Below are positions 1-8,152 of a stretch of 64,000 nucleotides of DNA, in pieces. Origin of the DNA: Chitinophaga arvensicola (GTDB lineage: Bacteria; Bacteroidota; Bacteroidia; Chitinophagales; Chitinophagaceae); NCBI RefSeq assembly GCF_900110835.1, contig NZ_FOJG01000002.1:744001-808000 (forward strand). Direction: 5' to 3'. The number at the start of each line of letters is the position of its first letter. Position 1 is the first letter of the stretch. Below the pieces are notes generated by a model. The model saw only the letters and a list, made by a program, of their open reading frames with translations. It did no database searches and was not told the origin of the DNA. The translations under genes and the position numbers were made by a program.

Positions 1-957
1 CGCATTGTTTTTAGCATCGAAGCTGAATTTGGACCACTGGTAGGCATCCATCAGCTTAATCTTTTTACTGACTTCCTGGAACCCGGCATACATGCTATAA
101 CCAAAGGAAGGAAGACCGCCGGTCTTTCCCTTTTTGGTGGTAATCAGCACCACACCGTTGGATGCCCTGGAGCCATAGATAGCGGCGGAGGAAGCATCCT
201 TCAGGATGTCTATCGACGCAATATCGTCGCTGTTCAGGGTGCTGAGGGGATCAGGAGATTTCTGGAAAGACGCCTGTCCGGTGATGTTCACCATATCCGT
301 GGCTCCCTGTAAATTCTTCAGGTCGTTCGACAACGGTATCCCGTCTATTACATACAGCGGATCAATACCGGCGGAGATAGAGTTCAGCCCACGGATACGT
401 ACGCTGATGCTTCCGCCCGGAGCGCCTGTATTCTGCAACACCTGCACACCGGGTACTTTACCGGCAATGGCCTGTTCAAAACTGGTTACCGGCTGATCTT
501 TCAGATCAGCAGCCCTTACAGATGCCACCGCGCCGGTGATTTCCCGGCGGCGTTGTACACCATACCCCACTACCACTACCTGGTTCAGGGAGGAAGTGGA
601 TTCTTTCAGGCGGATGCTGACAGGCGACTGCTGCCCTTCGCTCAGCGTAATACCGGCCACCAGCCCGGGTTCATAGCCGATAGAGGTAAACTGGAAGGTG
701 TAAGGCCCGCCAACAGTCAGGTTGGGAAAGCGGAAAGTACCGCTGGCATTGGTTTGTGCAGAAACCGTGGCACCCGTCGTTTCGTTTTTGGCCACGACAG
801 ATACGCCCGGCAGGGCTTCCTGCTTTTCATTCTGCACCGTACCGGTAACGGCCGTATGCTTTTCCTGCGCCAGCAGCTGCAATGGGATTACGAATGCGAG
901 GAATAAGATGGCGCTCCGCCATTTTTCCTTTAAAGAACGAATGTAAAAAAAGTCCAT
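1..957 (-). CDS. SusC-family TonB-dependent outer-membrane receptor, N-terminal part
   Basis: The reading frame is open from the ATG at 957 to the left edge (319 codons seen). Residues 1-31 are a basic then hydrophobic signal peptide ending LLAQ. Residues about 35-110 are a carboxypeptidase-D-like beta-sandwich (GTVQNEKQEALPGVSVVAKN), followed by the SusC junction VVVVGYGVQRRREITGAV and a plug domain with the typical VRIRGLNSIS, DPLYVIDGIP, ILKDASSAAIYGSRASNGV and ITTKKGK motifs. This family forms the beta-barrel that imports glycans or peptides with a SusD lipoprotein lid, energised by TonB. The barrel and any SusD partner lie outside the window, so the substrate cannot be judged. A palindrome about 180 bp upstream (1132-1156) is a possible control site. 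Confidence 0.93.
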   Translation of the reverse strand, partial: MDFFYIRSLKEKWRSAILFLAFVIPLQLLAQEKHTAVTGTVQNEKQEALPGVSVVAKNETTGATVSAQTNASGTFRFPNLTVGGPYTFQFTSIGYEPGLVAGITLSEGQQSPVSIRLKESTSSLNQVVVVGYGVQRRREITGAVASVRAADLKDQPVTSFEQAIAGKVPGVQVLQNTGAPGGSISVRIRGLNSISAGIDPLYVIDGIPLSNDLKNLQGATDMVNITGQASFQKSPDPLSTLNSDDIASIDILKDASSAAIYGSRASNGVVLITTKKGKTGGLPSFGYSMYAGFQEVSKKIKLMDAYQWSKFSFDAKNNA

Positions 958-1458
958 AGGTAAATTTTGAGGCCCCGCGCAGGTGGTTGCCATGTCTGCG
1001 GTAGCGTAAGCACGCGTTTTAATGCTTACCGTTATTTCCAGGGCCAGTTATAAAACTGTTGACAAATTTGATGATGGCTGAATTGTGATATTGGATTTTC
1101 AGTTTACCGCATTAAAAGTAACAACAAGTTTTTAGTCTACCAAATCAATAGACTAATAAAGGCGCGGTTATTTTGCAGTAGATAAATTCAAAGGGTTTAT
1201 ACGACGGCAATGTACTGCTAAAGTATGCATCATCAAAGCAGCCCTGTCCGGAAACAAACGATTTCCCCGGAAAACGGACAAGCAGGGGTTCAATTAGTTG
1301 CACTATCTATTGATTATCAGCGGGAAGAAGGTGGGTATTTTCTTAGCTCCTGTATTCACTTATCACAAAGGGAAAGCGGAAATCTGCGTTGGAAAAGAGG
1401 GCGATATCAGTAGCTGCCTCAACGCCGGCAACAGGAATAACCCTATCATCAGAACAAT
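958..1458. other. gene-free stretch upstream of the SusC gene
   Basis: About 500 bases hold no convincing gene. The short plus-strand frame at 1225-1413 lacks family resemblance and a plausible start region. The stretch should contain the promoter of the leftward SusC gene. The only clear element is the palindrome at 1132-1156; I do not see a good TAnnTTTG box in the expected place. Confidence 0.6.
1132..1156. promoter_or_regulatory. 8-bp inverted repeat, possible operator for the SusC gene
   Basis: Arms TTAGTCTA (1132-1139) and TAGACTAA (1149-1156) are perfect reverse complements around a 9-base spacer, in AT-rich DNA upstream of the leftward SusC gene. Size and symmetry fit a dimeric regulator site. 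No regulator is encoded next to it, so the binder is unknown; an Rrf2-type or similar repressor is only a guess. Confidence 0.45.
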
Positions 1459-1493
1459 ACTTACAAAGGCGCCATGATAGCGCCTTTATAAGT
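1459..1493 (-). terminator. Hairpin terminator of the 3493-1499 unit
   Basis: Arms of 14 bases (1459-1472 and 1480-1493, core AAAGGCGC/GCGCCTTT) pair with one mismatch around a 7-base loop. It sits 5 bases past the stop of the last leftward gene, with T-rich sequence on the far side. Confidence 0.65.
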
Positions 1494-1498
1494 GTATA

Positions 1499-1801
1499 TT
1501 ATTTTACAAAAAATACAACGTCTTCGCCATCCGGCTCGCTGTCGGCCAGTTGCTCTTCCCAACCGGGAGGCAGCTTGAAAATTTTATCCAATCCACCGAG
1601 TAACTCCAGCCAACCGCTCATTTCATCAGATACTTCCAGTGTTTCTCCTTCCAGTGTTTTAAACGCCAGGAAAGCCGCTTCTCCCGGATACGCATATACT
1701 TTGTATCCGGCAATGTGGATCACATCTGCCCAGAAAATAGTGTTATCAATACCCTCATCATATTTTACATACAGGGTACGTTCGTCGAACTGTATATCCA
1801 T
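1499..1801 (-). CDS. Hypothetical protein, 100 aa
   Basis: An acidic soluble protein without signal peptide or membrane segment. It starts MDIQFDERTLYVKYDEG and is rich in Asp, Glu and aromatic residues; it contains WLELLGGLDKIFKLPPGWEEQ near residues 64-84. I do not recognise a family. It lies 13 bp downstream of the secreted DUF6929-like gene and is followed at once by a terminator hairpin, so it is probably the last gene of a three-gene unit. The acidity and small size resemble immunity or SMI1-like proteins, but no toxin partner is adjacent and this should not be taken as a call. Confidence 0.65.
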   Translation of the reverse strand: MDIQFDERTLYVKYDEGIDNTIFWADVIHIAGYKVYAYPGEAAFLAFKTLEGETLEVSDEMSGWLELLGGLDKIFKLPPGWEEQLADSEPDGEDVVFFVK

Positions 1802-1814
1802 ATCACGAATAATT

Positions 1815-2705
1815 TTATTCCGCCTTAAAGATAAGGTTTACTTTAAATAAACGGCTGGATCCGGCATCGTTATCGGATACCAGGTGAAGCGTCAGTTGGT
1901 TGTCCTGTATACTTTCCACGCAGATCCCTTCTATCTTTTCCCCTTTAAAGGCGGGGTCCGTGGCTGTCAGGTTCAGCAGGCCGTCTACCGCCAGTGTGTT
2001 TTGTGATAATTTCCGGGAGATGTTACTGATCCATCCGATATAACTATCGCCGATGGCGCCGTCATCATAGGCATTGGCGGTGGCTTCGGAAGAGAAGGTG
2101 CACAGCAGCAGATCTTTCCCTGCCACATAACACAACTCAGATATGCCTGCAAATACAGGCGTTGGCGTTACTAACGTAACCGGTACTACGCTGAGCGGGA
2201 AATCTTTCTCCCAGAAGCCCGGCTTTGTCAGGATAAAATGATTCTCGGGCCAGGTATTGTTACCGCGGTTACTCAGGAGCAGGTGATCGCCGATCAGCGT
2301 GGCACCTTCGATGTTCAGCTCTTTGATAGCGCTTTGCTGCAATTGTGCGATGAATGCCGCCGGATAAGGTAATATCTCATGACTGTCGGCCGCCGGGAGC
2401 GGCACCAGGAGCAGCTGCCGACGCTTTTCTGTAGCCAGTGAGCCGGATGCCATCAGGTACGTATATCCGTACCACGGAATCAACGCAGACGCCTCGTAAT
2501 CCGCCTTCACGGCCTTGGGTATCCGCTTTTCTGCGGAGGCGGCAATGGAGATCTGCTTCACTGGTTGGTAGGCGGTATCCAGCACAAGGATGCTGGTAGC
2601 ATCATCGCCGATCAGGTACAGCCTTCCATCCTGGTATTCGATGGCGGATGCAGAAGGAAAATCCGGTAACAGTAACGTACAAATGAGTGTAAGCACGGCT
2701 TTCAT
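1815..2705 (-). CDS. Secreted DUF6929 / esterase-like phytase-fold protein
   Basis: 296 aa. Residues 1-21 are a signal peptide (MKAVLTLICTLLL...ASA). The rest reads as repeated beta-strands of a propeller-like fold: DGRLYLIGDDATSILVLD near residue 26, then LNIEGATLIGDHLLLSNRGN, AGISELCYVAGKDLLLCTF and KIEGICVES. The 'IEGA...LLSNR' and 'KIEGIC' elements resemble the Bacteroidota DUF6929 family, related to esterase-like phytase domains. Catalysis is unproven and the family has no established function. The start is 11 bp after the SGNH hydrolase stop, so both are probably co-transcribed and exported together. Confidence 0.75.
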   Translation of the reverse strand: MKAVLTLICTLLLPDFPSASAIEYQDGRLYLIGDDATSILVLDTAYQPVKQISIAASAEKRIPKAVKADYEASALIPWYGYTYLMASGSLATEKRRQLLLVPLPAADSHEILPYPAAFIAQLQQSAIKELNIEGATLIGDHLLLSNRGNNTWPENHFILTKPGFWEKDFPLSVVPVTLVTPTPVFAGISELCYVAGKDLLLCTFSSEATANAYDDGAIGDSYIGWISNISRKLSQNTLAVDGLLNLTATDPAFKGEKIEGICVESIQDNQLTLHLVSDNDAGSSRLFKVNLIFKAE

Positions 2706-2716
2706 GAGGATGCTGT

Positions 2717-3493
2717 TTATTTTAATTTACTCACCACCTGTTTAATGGCTTTCCCCCACAGGCTACCCAGTACTTCCGCTCCTTTGGCATTCGGGTGCAG
2801 CTGAAAAATGCCTGCGCCGCCATGTTCCTGGATGAACAGGTCCGGATGCTTCTGAAAGTAGGTGAATCCATCTTTATAGCCGATAAACACCTGGCCGGGA
2901 TGTGTGGTCCGGTAGCTGGCGGCAATCGCATCCAGTACCGGGAAATAAGATTGCAGACGGGCCTGTCCTTCTGCAAGGTAGCGGGAGCTGTTTTGTGTAT
3001 TCGCACTATACCAGATAGGGCGGTGTAAAATAACAATGGCGCGCGGGTAATTACTGAACAGCTTATCCAGTATAGCTTTCACATTGGTGCGGTATTGTTC
3101 CGGCGATACCGGCGATCCGTTAGGGCCTTCTATGGCGCTGTCGTTGGTACCCAGCACCATGGAAAATACCAGCGTGGCATCCGTATCGTTTTTATACACG
3201 TCGGCCGCCTTTACTACGTTGTTGAATAAACGATTGGTAGCAGGTAAAAAATCCACCGTAGTAGAACCGCTTACACCCTGGTTACTGTAATTGATCACGG
3301 TACCCGGCATGGCCTGTTTCAGCCATTCTATGGCTTTCACCGGCGGCGCTTCGGTAAGTGGATGTTCGAGGCCGCCTCCCTGTGTAATACTGTTGCCAAT
3401 AAAAACAATGTCCAGTTTTTTGGTTTGTGCTACTGCGGAAATACCCGCCAGTAATATGCCGGAGCAAAGGGCAACGGATAACTTTTTCATCAT
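2717..3493 (-). CDS. Secreted SGNH/GDSL-family hydrolase
   Basis: 258 aa. A signal peptide (MMKKLSVALCSGILLAGISAVAQ) is followed by the block I serine motif FIGNSITQGGG (Ser about residue 35), block III GTNDSA (Asn about 116) and the C-terminal HPNAKGAEVLG carrying the catalytic Asp/His region (His about 233). These are the hallmarks of SGNH esterases, which remove acetyl or acyl groups from carbohydrates or lipids. The predicted periplasmic or extracellular place and the neighbouring secreted protein fit carbohydrate deacetylation, but the substrate is not determined. First gene of the leftward unit; its promoter region lies back to back with the arsR promoter. Confidence 0.9.
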   Translation of the reverse strand: MMKKLSVALCSGILLAGISAVAQTKKLDIVFIGNSITQGGGLEHPLTEAPPVKAIEWLKQAMPGTVINYSNQGVSGSTTVDFLPATNRLFNNVVKAADVYKNDTDATLVFSMVLGTNDSAIEGPNGSPVSPEQYRTNVKAILDKLFSNYPRAIVILHRPIWYSANTQNSSRYLAEGQARLQSYFPVLDAIAASYRTTHPGQVFIGYKDGFTYFQKHPDLFIQEHGGAGIFQLHPNAKGAEVLGSLWGKAIKQVVSKLK

Positions 3494-3564
3494 GATAGTA
3501 AAGGTTCAAACTTCAAAATAACACCTTCAACGGATAAGTCAGTATTTCCTGCTTAAAAAAATAT

Positions 3565-3610
3565 TTTTCCGTAACCAAATGGTTACATATATTTGTAACC
3601 GAAAGGTTAC
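3565..3610 (+). promoter_or_regulatory. arsR-AHSA1 promoter with two identical-arm operators
   Basis: Two palindromes share the arms GTAACC/GGTTAC: GTAACCAAATGGTTAC at 3571-3586 and GTAACCGAAAGGTTAC at 3595-3610, with centres 24 bp apart. A perfect Bacteroidota -7 box, TATATTTG (3588-3595), lies between them and touches the second; a T-run at 3564-3568 stands near the -33 position. A dimeric ArsR protein bound at both would cover the promoter, so autorepression is likely. Confidence 0.8.
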
Positions 3611-3629
3611 ATAACATAAAACTTTTACC

Positions 3630-3959
3630 GTGAGAAGAGATGTATTTCAGGCAATAGCCGATCCCACCAGGCGACAGATCATCGGGTTACTGGCCACCAG
3701 TTCCCTTAATCTCAATGCCATCGCAGATAATTTTGATATCAGCCGGCCGGCTATTTCCAAGCATATCCGGATACTCACGGAATGCGGACTGGTCACGATC
3801 CGGCAGGATGGCCGCGAACGCCTTTGCAGCGCCGATCTCCAGCAACTAAAAGAAGTAGCTGAATGGATCGCACAATACCGTGAATTCTGGAACGGTAAAC
3901 TGGATGCACTGGACAATTTCCTTACCAGGTCTCCCAGGAACCGCAGAAAAAAACAGTAG
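3630..3959 (+). CDS. ArsR-family winged-helix repressor
   Basis: 109 aa, starting with GTG (MRRDVFQAIADPTRRQ); the nearby ATG at 3640 is out of frame. The helix-turn-helix is at about residues 27-50 (LNLNAIADNFDISRPAISKHIRIL) and the beta-wing at 53-67 (GLVTIRQDGRERLCSAD). The metal-binding ELCVCDL motif of arsenic/cadmium sensors is absent, which is usual for ArsR proteins paired with an AHSA1 gene. It probably represses itself and the downstream gene through the two operators at 3571-3610. The signal is unknown. Confidence 0.9.
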   Translation: MRRDVFQAIADPTRRQIIGLLATSSLNLNAIADNFDISRPAISKHIRILTECGLVTIRQDGRERLCSADLQQLKEVAEWIAQYREFWNGKLDALDNFLTRSPRNRRKKQ

Positions 3960-3992
3960 TCATTTTAATTATTCATCTATAAAAAGTTCACC

Positions 3993-4436
3993 ATGAGTAA
4001 CTCCCCACTGGTCATTGAACGTACCTTTGACGCCCCTGTAAAAGCAGTATGGGATGCTATTACAGACAACAAAAAAATAAGACAATGGTATTTCGACATT
4101 GCCGATTTCAAACCTCAGATAGGATTTGAATTCACCTTCACCGTAGAAATGAACGAGCGGCAGTTTGTACATCTCTGCAAAATCACCGATGTGATCACCG
4201 GTAAAAAACTCAGTTACACCTGGCAATACCAGGGCGTGGCAGGATCATCTGAGGTAATATGGGAACTATCGCCGGAAGGAGATAAAACAAAGCTGAAGCT
4301 AACGCATAAGGGTATACACAGTTTCCCGTATGCTACAGACCGGGCTTTTGTACCGGAAAGCTTCTCCAATGGCTGGCATCATTTCCTGGACAAGGCGCTA
4401 CCCGCCTACCTGGAAAAAGAAAAAGTCACCGTATAA
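3993..4436 (+). CDS. SRPBCC (AHSA1-like) domain protein
   Basis: 147 aa. The sequence begins SPLVIERTFDAPVKAVWDAITDNKKIRQWYF, the classical start of START/AHSA1 domains, and ends with FSNGWHHFLDKALPAYLEK, another family hallmark. Members bind hydrophobic ligands in a helix-grip cavity; the Bacteroidota paralogues paired with ArsR genes have no assigned ligand. It is cytoplasmic (no signal). It follows arsR by 33 bp and is almost certainly in the same operon. Confidence 0.9.
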   Translation: MSNSPLVIERTFDAPVKAVWDAITDNKKIRQWYFDIADFKPQIGFEFTFTVEMNERQFVHLCKITDVITGKKLSYTWQYQGVAGSSEVIWELSPEGDKTKLKLTHKGIHSFPYATDRAFVPESFSNGWHHFLDKALPAYLEKEKVTV

Positions 4437-4468
4437 GACACTTCTCTTTGCGGTGGTACAGGGTGGGA

Positions 4469-5146
4469 TCAATTCCCGCCCTGCGCCACCGTTACCAGCA
4501 ATGGCGACGAAAACATACTGACCGGGGAGATAATGCGCTCCTCCAGCGGAACATGGTCGCCATAAAGGGTTTTCATGATCTTCTTCACAGCCGGACTGCT
4601 CAGGTCGAAGTCCCGCATGGTTTGCAGCTCCCCTATCTCAAGACCGGTACCTGCTTTGTAAATCTTCCATACCAGCTCCGAACAGTAAATCCGGGTATCA
4701 GACCAGGCGAAATAAGCGTCATAATCTTTCCCGTTATATTGCTTCCCTGCGGTTTTCATGCGCCCGATCACCTCAGGCGTAAGTACGGTGGCCGCGTCTT
4801 TCAGTCTTTTCAGCACAAAATGCCTGCGCTGACCCCGGTTAATCCATTGCTGCAAAGGCGTATATCTCACTGGTTGCAGCGCTTCGTATACATACCACTG
4901 ATCATCTCTCTTAAAAATTATCCCGCAATGACTATATTTGGAATGTGTAGCCAACTGAATGGCCGTGCTCAGATCTGATTCGGACACCTGGAAAATAATA
5001 TCCCCTTCCTGTACAGCAGGAATACCAGCGGATACTTTTTTGGTGAGATGTTTGCCCGTTAAATTATTTCGCGCTGCCAGCACAACGCCTGTGACCAGGG
5101 CCAACAATAACAATACTGATAGCAACACCTTTTTAAAACCCGACAT
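4469..5146 (-). CDS. YiiX/YebB-like permuted papain-fold cysteine hydrolase
   Basis: 225 aa, anchored by an N-terminal hydrophobic segment (residues 5-24). The circularly permuted NlpC/P60 core shows EGDIIFQVSESDLSTAIQLAT (47-67), YSHCGIIF with His73, Glu88 in VYEAL and YCSELVWKIYKAG with Cys155. His73, Cys155 and Glu88 fit the expected triad. Such enzymes cut amide or ester bonds in peptidoglycan-like or lipid substrates at the envelope. It is convergent with the AHSA1 gene and divergent from the GNAT gene, so it is a single-gene unit. Confidence 0.85.
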   Translation of the reverse strand: MSGFKKVLLSVLLLLALVTGVVLAARNNLTGKHLTKKVSAGIPAVQEGDIIFQVSESDLSTAIQLATHSKYSHCGIIFKRDDQWYVYEALQPVRYTPLQQWINRGQRRHFVLKRLKDAATVLTPEVIGRMKTAGKQYNGKDYDAYFAWSDTRIYCSELVWKIYKAGTGLEIGELQTMRDFDLSSPAVKKIMKTLYGDHVPLEERIISPVSMFSSPLLVTVAQGGN

Positions 5147-5198
5147 AAACCCGACATTTTTATAAAAATAGATCCTATTATTATATAAGCCATCAAAA

Positions 5199-5735
5199 AT
5201 GAACGAAATACTTATCGTGCCTGCTATTACCGCAGAAGTGGAATTACTGCAGCAAGTTGCCCGTCAGACCTTCCAGGAAAGCTTTGCCGCTGACAACACA
5301 CCGGAAAATATGAAGCAATACATTCAGGATAATTTCAGTATTCAAAAATTGTCAGCGGAACTGAGTGAACCCGATTCTGAGTTCTATTTTGCCATGCTGA
5401 AAAACCAACCGGTAGGCTACCTGAAAGTCAATTTCCGGTCCGCCCAATCCGAATTGTACAACAGCCGCGCAGTAGAACTGGAACGGATATACGTATTAAA
5501 ATCACACCAGGGACAAAAGATCGGCCAGCAACTGTTCAACCAGGCCCTGCAACTCGCCATGGAGGCCCGTGCGCCCTTCCTGTGGCTGGGTGTATGGGAA
5601 CATAATACAAAAGCCATTGCTTTCTACCAGAAAAATGGTTTCGTAGAATTTGCCACCCATGCCTTTCAACTGGGCACTGAAAAACAAACCGACCTGGTGA
5701 TGAGATTAAATCTGCCCCTGCACAAGTTGCAATAG
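5199..5735 (+). CDS. GNAT-family N-acetyltransferase
   Basis: 178 aa. The acetyl-CoA-binding region is clear: VELERIYVLKSHQGQKIGQQLFNQALQLA (about residues 92-120), with the Q/RxxGxG/A pyrophosphate loop as QGQKIG, followed by WLGVWEHNTKAIAFYQKNGF, the typical motif B region where a catalytic or ordering Tyr sits. The N-terminus (ARQTFQESFAADNTPENMKQYI) resembles PaiA/spermidine-acetyltransferase-like members. The acyl acceptor is not predictable. Stand-alone gene ended by a strong terminator. Confidence 0.92.
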   Translation: MNEILIVPAITAEVELLQQVARQTFQESFAADNTPENMKQYIQDNFSIQKLSAELSEPDSEFYFAMLKNQPVGYLKVNFRSAQSELYNSRAVELERIYVLKSHQGQKIGQQLFNQALQLAMEARAPFLWLGVWEHNTKAIAFYQKNGFVEFATHAFQLGTEKQTDLVMRLNLPLHKLQ

Positions 5736-5752
5736 ACGGATGTAATTATAAC

Positions 5753-5784
5753 GGCGCCCTTTTTAGTTCCTAAAAAGCGGCGCC
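5753..5784. terminator. Bidirectional terminator between convergent genes
   Basis: GGCGCC and CTTTTTAG on the left pair with CTAAAAAG and GGCGCC on the right around a 3-base loop, with one bulged base. The stem contains A/T tracts that give U-runs in both directions. It separates the GNAT gene from the L,D-transpeptidase-like gene. Confidence 0.8.
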
Positions 5785-5793
5785 CATGAATCA

Positions 5794-6426
5794 TTACTTG
5801 TAGATCCACAACAGCATGGGTTTTGCCGATTCATCCATGTAGTGCTGCAAACCCGCAAAATAGTCCGGGTTCAAAGTAGGACAACCATCACTGCGGCAAA
5901 TGCCCTGCTCCTGTACTGCAGCAGGTACGCAGGCATGACTGTGAAGCACCACGAAACGATCAAACGCTTTGCTGTTACTGCTGTCCAATCCATACAATTT
6001 ATAGGCAATCCCAAACTGCCCGCTGTATTTGCCACCTATACGATACTTTCCAAGGGAAGAACAACGGCTGCCGGGTACATTGGAAAAGACGACCTTTTCT
6101 GCGCGAAAATCAGGTCCCTGGCCATGCGCCACCAAACCAGCACTAATTATTTTATGTTGTTGCAGGTCGTAGCAAATGAAGCGTTTGCCACCTGAAAACA
6201 CATTGAAGTCGATTAGAAAGGCGTAATGTGTATTGAAACCATGCCTGCCTGCATATAGTGCCAATGCCTGTGCTTTCTGATGCACAAGGGCTTCATCGGG
6301 CGCCATTACCGGTTTTATTACCATAGTCACCGGGGCGGTGACATGCGAAGGACTGCTTTTTTCTTTACAGGCAGCCAGGCAAATAATTACCAACAGCCAC
6401 CCGCTCCATACTTTAAAACGTCTCAT
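5794..6426 (-). CDS. L,D-transpeptidase-like (YkuD_2) lipoprotein
   Basis: 210 aa. The signal peptide ends in a lipobox, LAAC with Cys20. The domain has KRFICYDLQQHKIISAGLVAHGQGP, a GKYRIGGKY region, and the catalytic signature HSHACVP...SDGCPTLNP with His162/His164 and Cys182. This matches the murein L,D-transpeptidase catalytic-domain family (YkuD_2), whose members act on peptidoglycan crosslinks with an active cysteine. Lipid anchoring puts it at the periplasmic face of the outer or inner membrane. It may share a transcript with the two leftward genes upstream (gaps of about 50 bp). Confidence 0.87.
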   Translation of the reverse strand: MRRFKVWSGWLLVIICLAACKEKSSPSHVTAPVTMVIKPVMAPDEALVHQKAQALALYAGRHGFNTHYAFLIDFNVFSGGKRFICYDLQQHKIISAGLVAHGQGPDFRAEKVVFSNVPGSRCSSLGKYRIGGKYSGQFGIAYKLYGLDSSNSKAFDRFVVLHSHACVPAAVQEQGICRSDGCPTLNPDYFAGLQHYMDESAKPMLLWIYK

Positions 6427-6477
6427 GTCTTTCAGATGCAGCGGGTACTATTTTCCATATGCAGGAACCTGTTTTTT

Positions 6478-6840
6478 TTATTCCCAGATATCCCTGATAT
6501 GAATGAGGATAGAATAACGTCCGGTAGGTGGGTAATGCCCGATATGCAGCTGTGTTTCGTCAAAAGGCAAAGGCAGTTTATCTGCATACTGGAGATACAA
6601 TTCCTGCACCACCGCAATCGCTTCTTCCTTATTTTCCACCACCCATGATTTCGCGGTCTTCTGGTTATCGAACTGCTGATTAAAGGCTTTCCTGGCGGTT
6701 TCTGTCTGCTCAAAAGGTACTACTTTCAAGGTCCACACCTCTCCTATTTTTTCCGGCGCCACCGGGGTATCCAGGTTTATCTTAAACCTTTCCAATCCCG
6801 CAGGATCCAGTGCACGCATGATATCCATCGCAACTGACAT
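6478..6840 (-). CDS. Hypothetical protein, 120 aa
   Basis: A soluble protein without signal peptide. It begins MSVAMDIMRALDPAGLERFKINLDTPVAPEK and carries an alternation of helix and strand ending GRYSILIHIRDIWE. I do not recognise a family. It is located 51 bp upstream of the L,D-transpeptidase-like gene and 52 bp downstream of the SMP-30 gene, all leftward. A second methionine at residue 5 is an alternative start. An overlapping frame at 6432-6713 is a shadow. Confidence 0.7.
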   Translation of the reverse strand: MSVAMDIMRALDPAGLERFKINLDTPVAPEKIGEVWTLKVVPFEQTETARKAFNQQFDNQKTAKSWVVENKEEAIAVVQELYLQYADKLPLPFDETQLHIGHYPPTGRYSILIHIRDIWE

Positions 6841-6892
6841 AATGTAATATTTTCTGAGCGCAATATTACAACTTCCCGGAAAAATAGCCCGG

Positions 6893-7795
6893 TTATTCCG
6901 CTCCTTTTACGTTCATCAGTATGCGGTAAAAGCCTTTCCCGGCAGTGATGAACAGGATATTATTGTCTTTCCCGCCAAAACAGGCGTTGGCAGTCCAGCC
7001 TTCGGGCACGGCTATCTGACCGATCTTTTCGCCATTTTTATTCACCACAGTAATGCCGCTGCCACAGAGATAAAGATTGCCTTCCTGATCCAGCGCCAGG
7101 CCATCCGTGGTTTTATTGGCCATCAGATATGGGTTGGAAAGACTACCATCTTTATTCACCTGGTAGCGGAACACTTTTCCGGCCTCGATATCGGCTACAT
7201 ATACGAGCTTGCCATCGCGGGTACCGATGATCCCGTTTGGCTTTTTGATATCTGAAATGGCTACCACGGCTTCTTTAGCACCGGGTGCTAGGTAATAAAC
7301 ATTTTCTTCTTTCAGATCGGGCTGTTTACGTTCCCAGTAATCGCGCTGGTAGTAAGGATCTGTGAAATACATCCCACCATCGGGCGCTACCCATACATCA
7401 TTGGGACCATTGAGCCGGTGCCCTCCGAAGTTATTGACCAGCACTTTTATTTTTCCTTTGGGAGAGATGGACCAAAGTTCATCTTTCTCATCCGCACACG
7501 CAATCAGGTTGCCTTTACCATCGAAATACATCCCGTTGGAGCGGCCCGCTTTTTCTACAAAAACAGAGAGTTGTCCTTTGGTACTGTATTTCCAGATCTT
7601 ATTGTTGGGCTGATCGGTAAAAAAAACATTGCCTTTTTTATCGGCAGCAGGACCTTCTGTAAAAGCGAACTCTTTTGAAATCAGTTCCAGTTGGGCATTT
7701 GCAGCCACTGTTGGAGGAATTGTGTCGGCTACCATGGCGCCTGCATACAGGTACCCCATGCTGAGTAGTAACGTGGAATAAAGTTTAAACCGCAT
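6893..7795 (-). CDS. Secreted SMP-30/gluconolactonase-like beta-propeller
   Basis: 300 aa with a signal peptide (residues 1 to about 22). Propeller blades are visible: FAFTEGPAADKKGNVFFTDQPNNKIW (metal-ligand Glu in TEGP), GKGNLIACADEKDELWSI, RLNGPNDVWVAPDGGMYFTDPYY (Asn-Asp motif), IKKPNGIIGTRDGKLVYVADIEAG and DGLALDQEGNLYL. TEGP, NGPND and the later DG pair are the metal-binding positions of the family, which hydrolyses sugar lactones. The export signal suggests a periplasmic role. A near-consensus TACAATTG box lies just upstream on the minus strand. Confidence 0.9.
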   Translation of the reverse strand: MRFKLYSTLLLSMGYLYAGAMVADTIPPTVAANAQLELISKEFAFTEGPAADKKGNVFFTDQPNNKIWKYSTKGQLSVFVEKAGRSNGMYFDGKGNLIACADEKDELWSISPKGKIKVLVNNFGGHRLNGPNDVWVAPDGGMYFTDPYYQRDYWERKQPDLKEENVYYLAPGAKEAVVAISDIKKPNGIIGTRDGKLVYVADIEAGKVFRYQVNKDGSLSNPYLMANKTTDGLALDQEGNLYLCGSGITVVNKNGEKIGQIAVPEGWTANACFGGKDNNILFITAGKGFYRILMNVKGAE

Positions 7796-8152
7796 ATCGC
7801 TCTGTCAATTTCTACAATTGTAATAAATACCGGGGAGAATATTTTCTAAAATTGAGCGCAATGGTTGATAAAAATGGTAAGGCGAAAGGTTAATACCTTG
7901 TACAGTGCAGGCAACAGTCCGTTTCCCGTCTCCGAAAAAAAGGCGGATCGGGAAGACAGAAGTCACGTAAAAAACAGCTTAATATTTTTTGGGGTAACCA
8001 ACGCTGAATGACATTACCCGGCTTTAGAATGGCGTTCTGGTCAGGTATATCGGGATGTTAATCTTCATGGTGAAAGGTCGTGTACTGATTACGGAGGCAA
8101 AGTTATCGTGATTAACCACCTCATCATAGTACAAAAACGACATATTTCAGAT
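7796..8152. other. gene-free stretch between SMP-30 and AraC genes
   Basis: No gene is seen. It holds the end of the leftward AraC transcript and the promoter of the leftward SMP-30 gene. An imperfect GC-rich hairpin at about 7921-7955 (TTCCCG ... CGGGAA arms with a bulge and an A7 tract in the loop) may end the AraC transcript. Confidence 0.5.

Noticed and set aside
1225..1413. 62-codon plus-strand frame in the gene-free stretch
   Set aside because: No domain, no promoter or plausible conservation signal, low-complexity charged composition.
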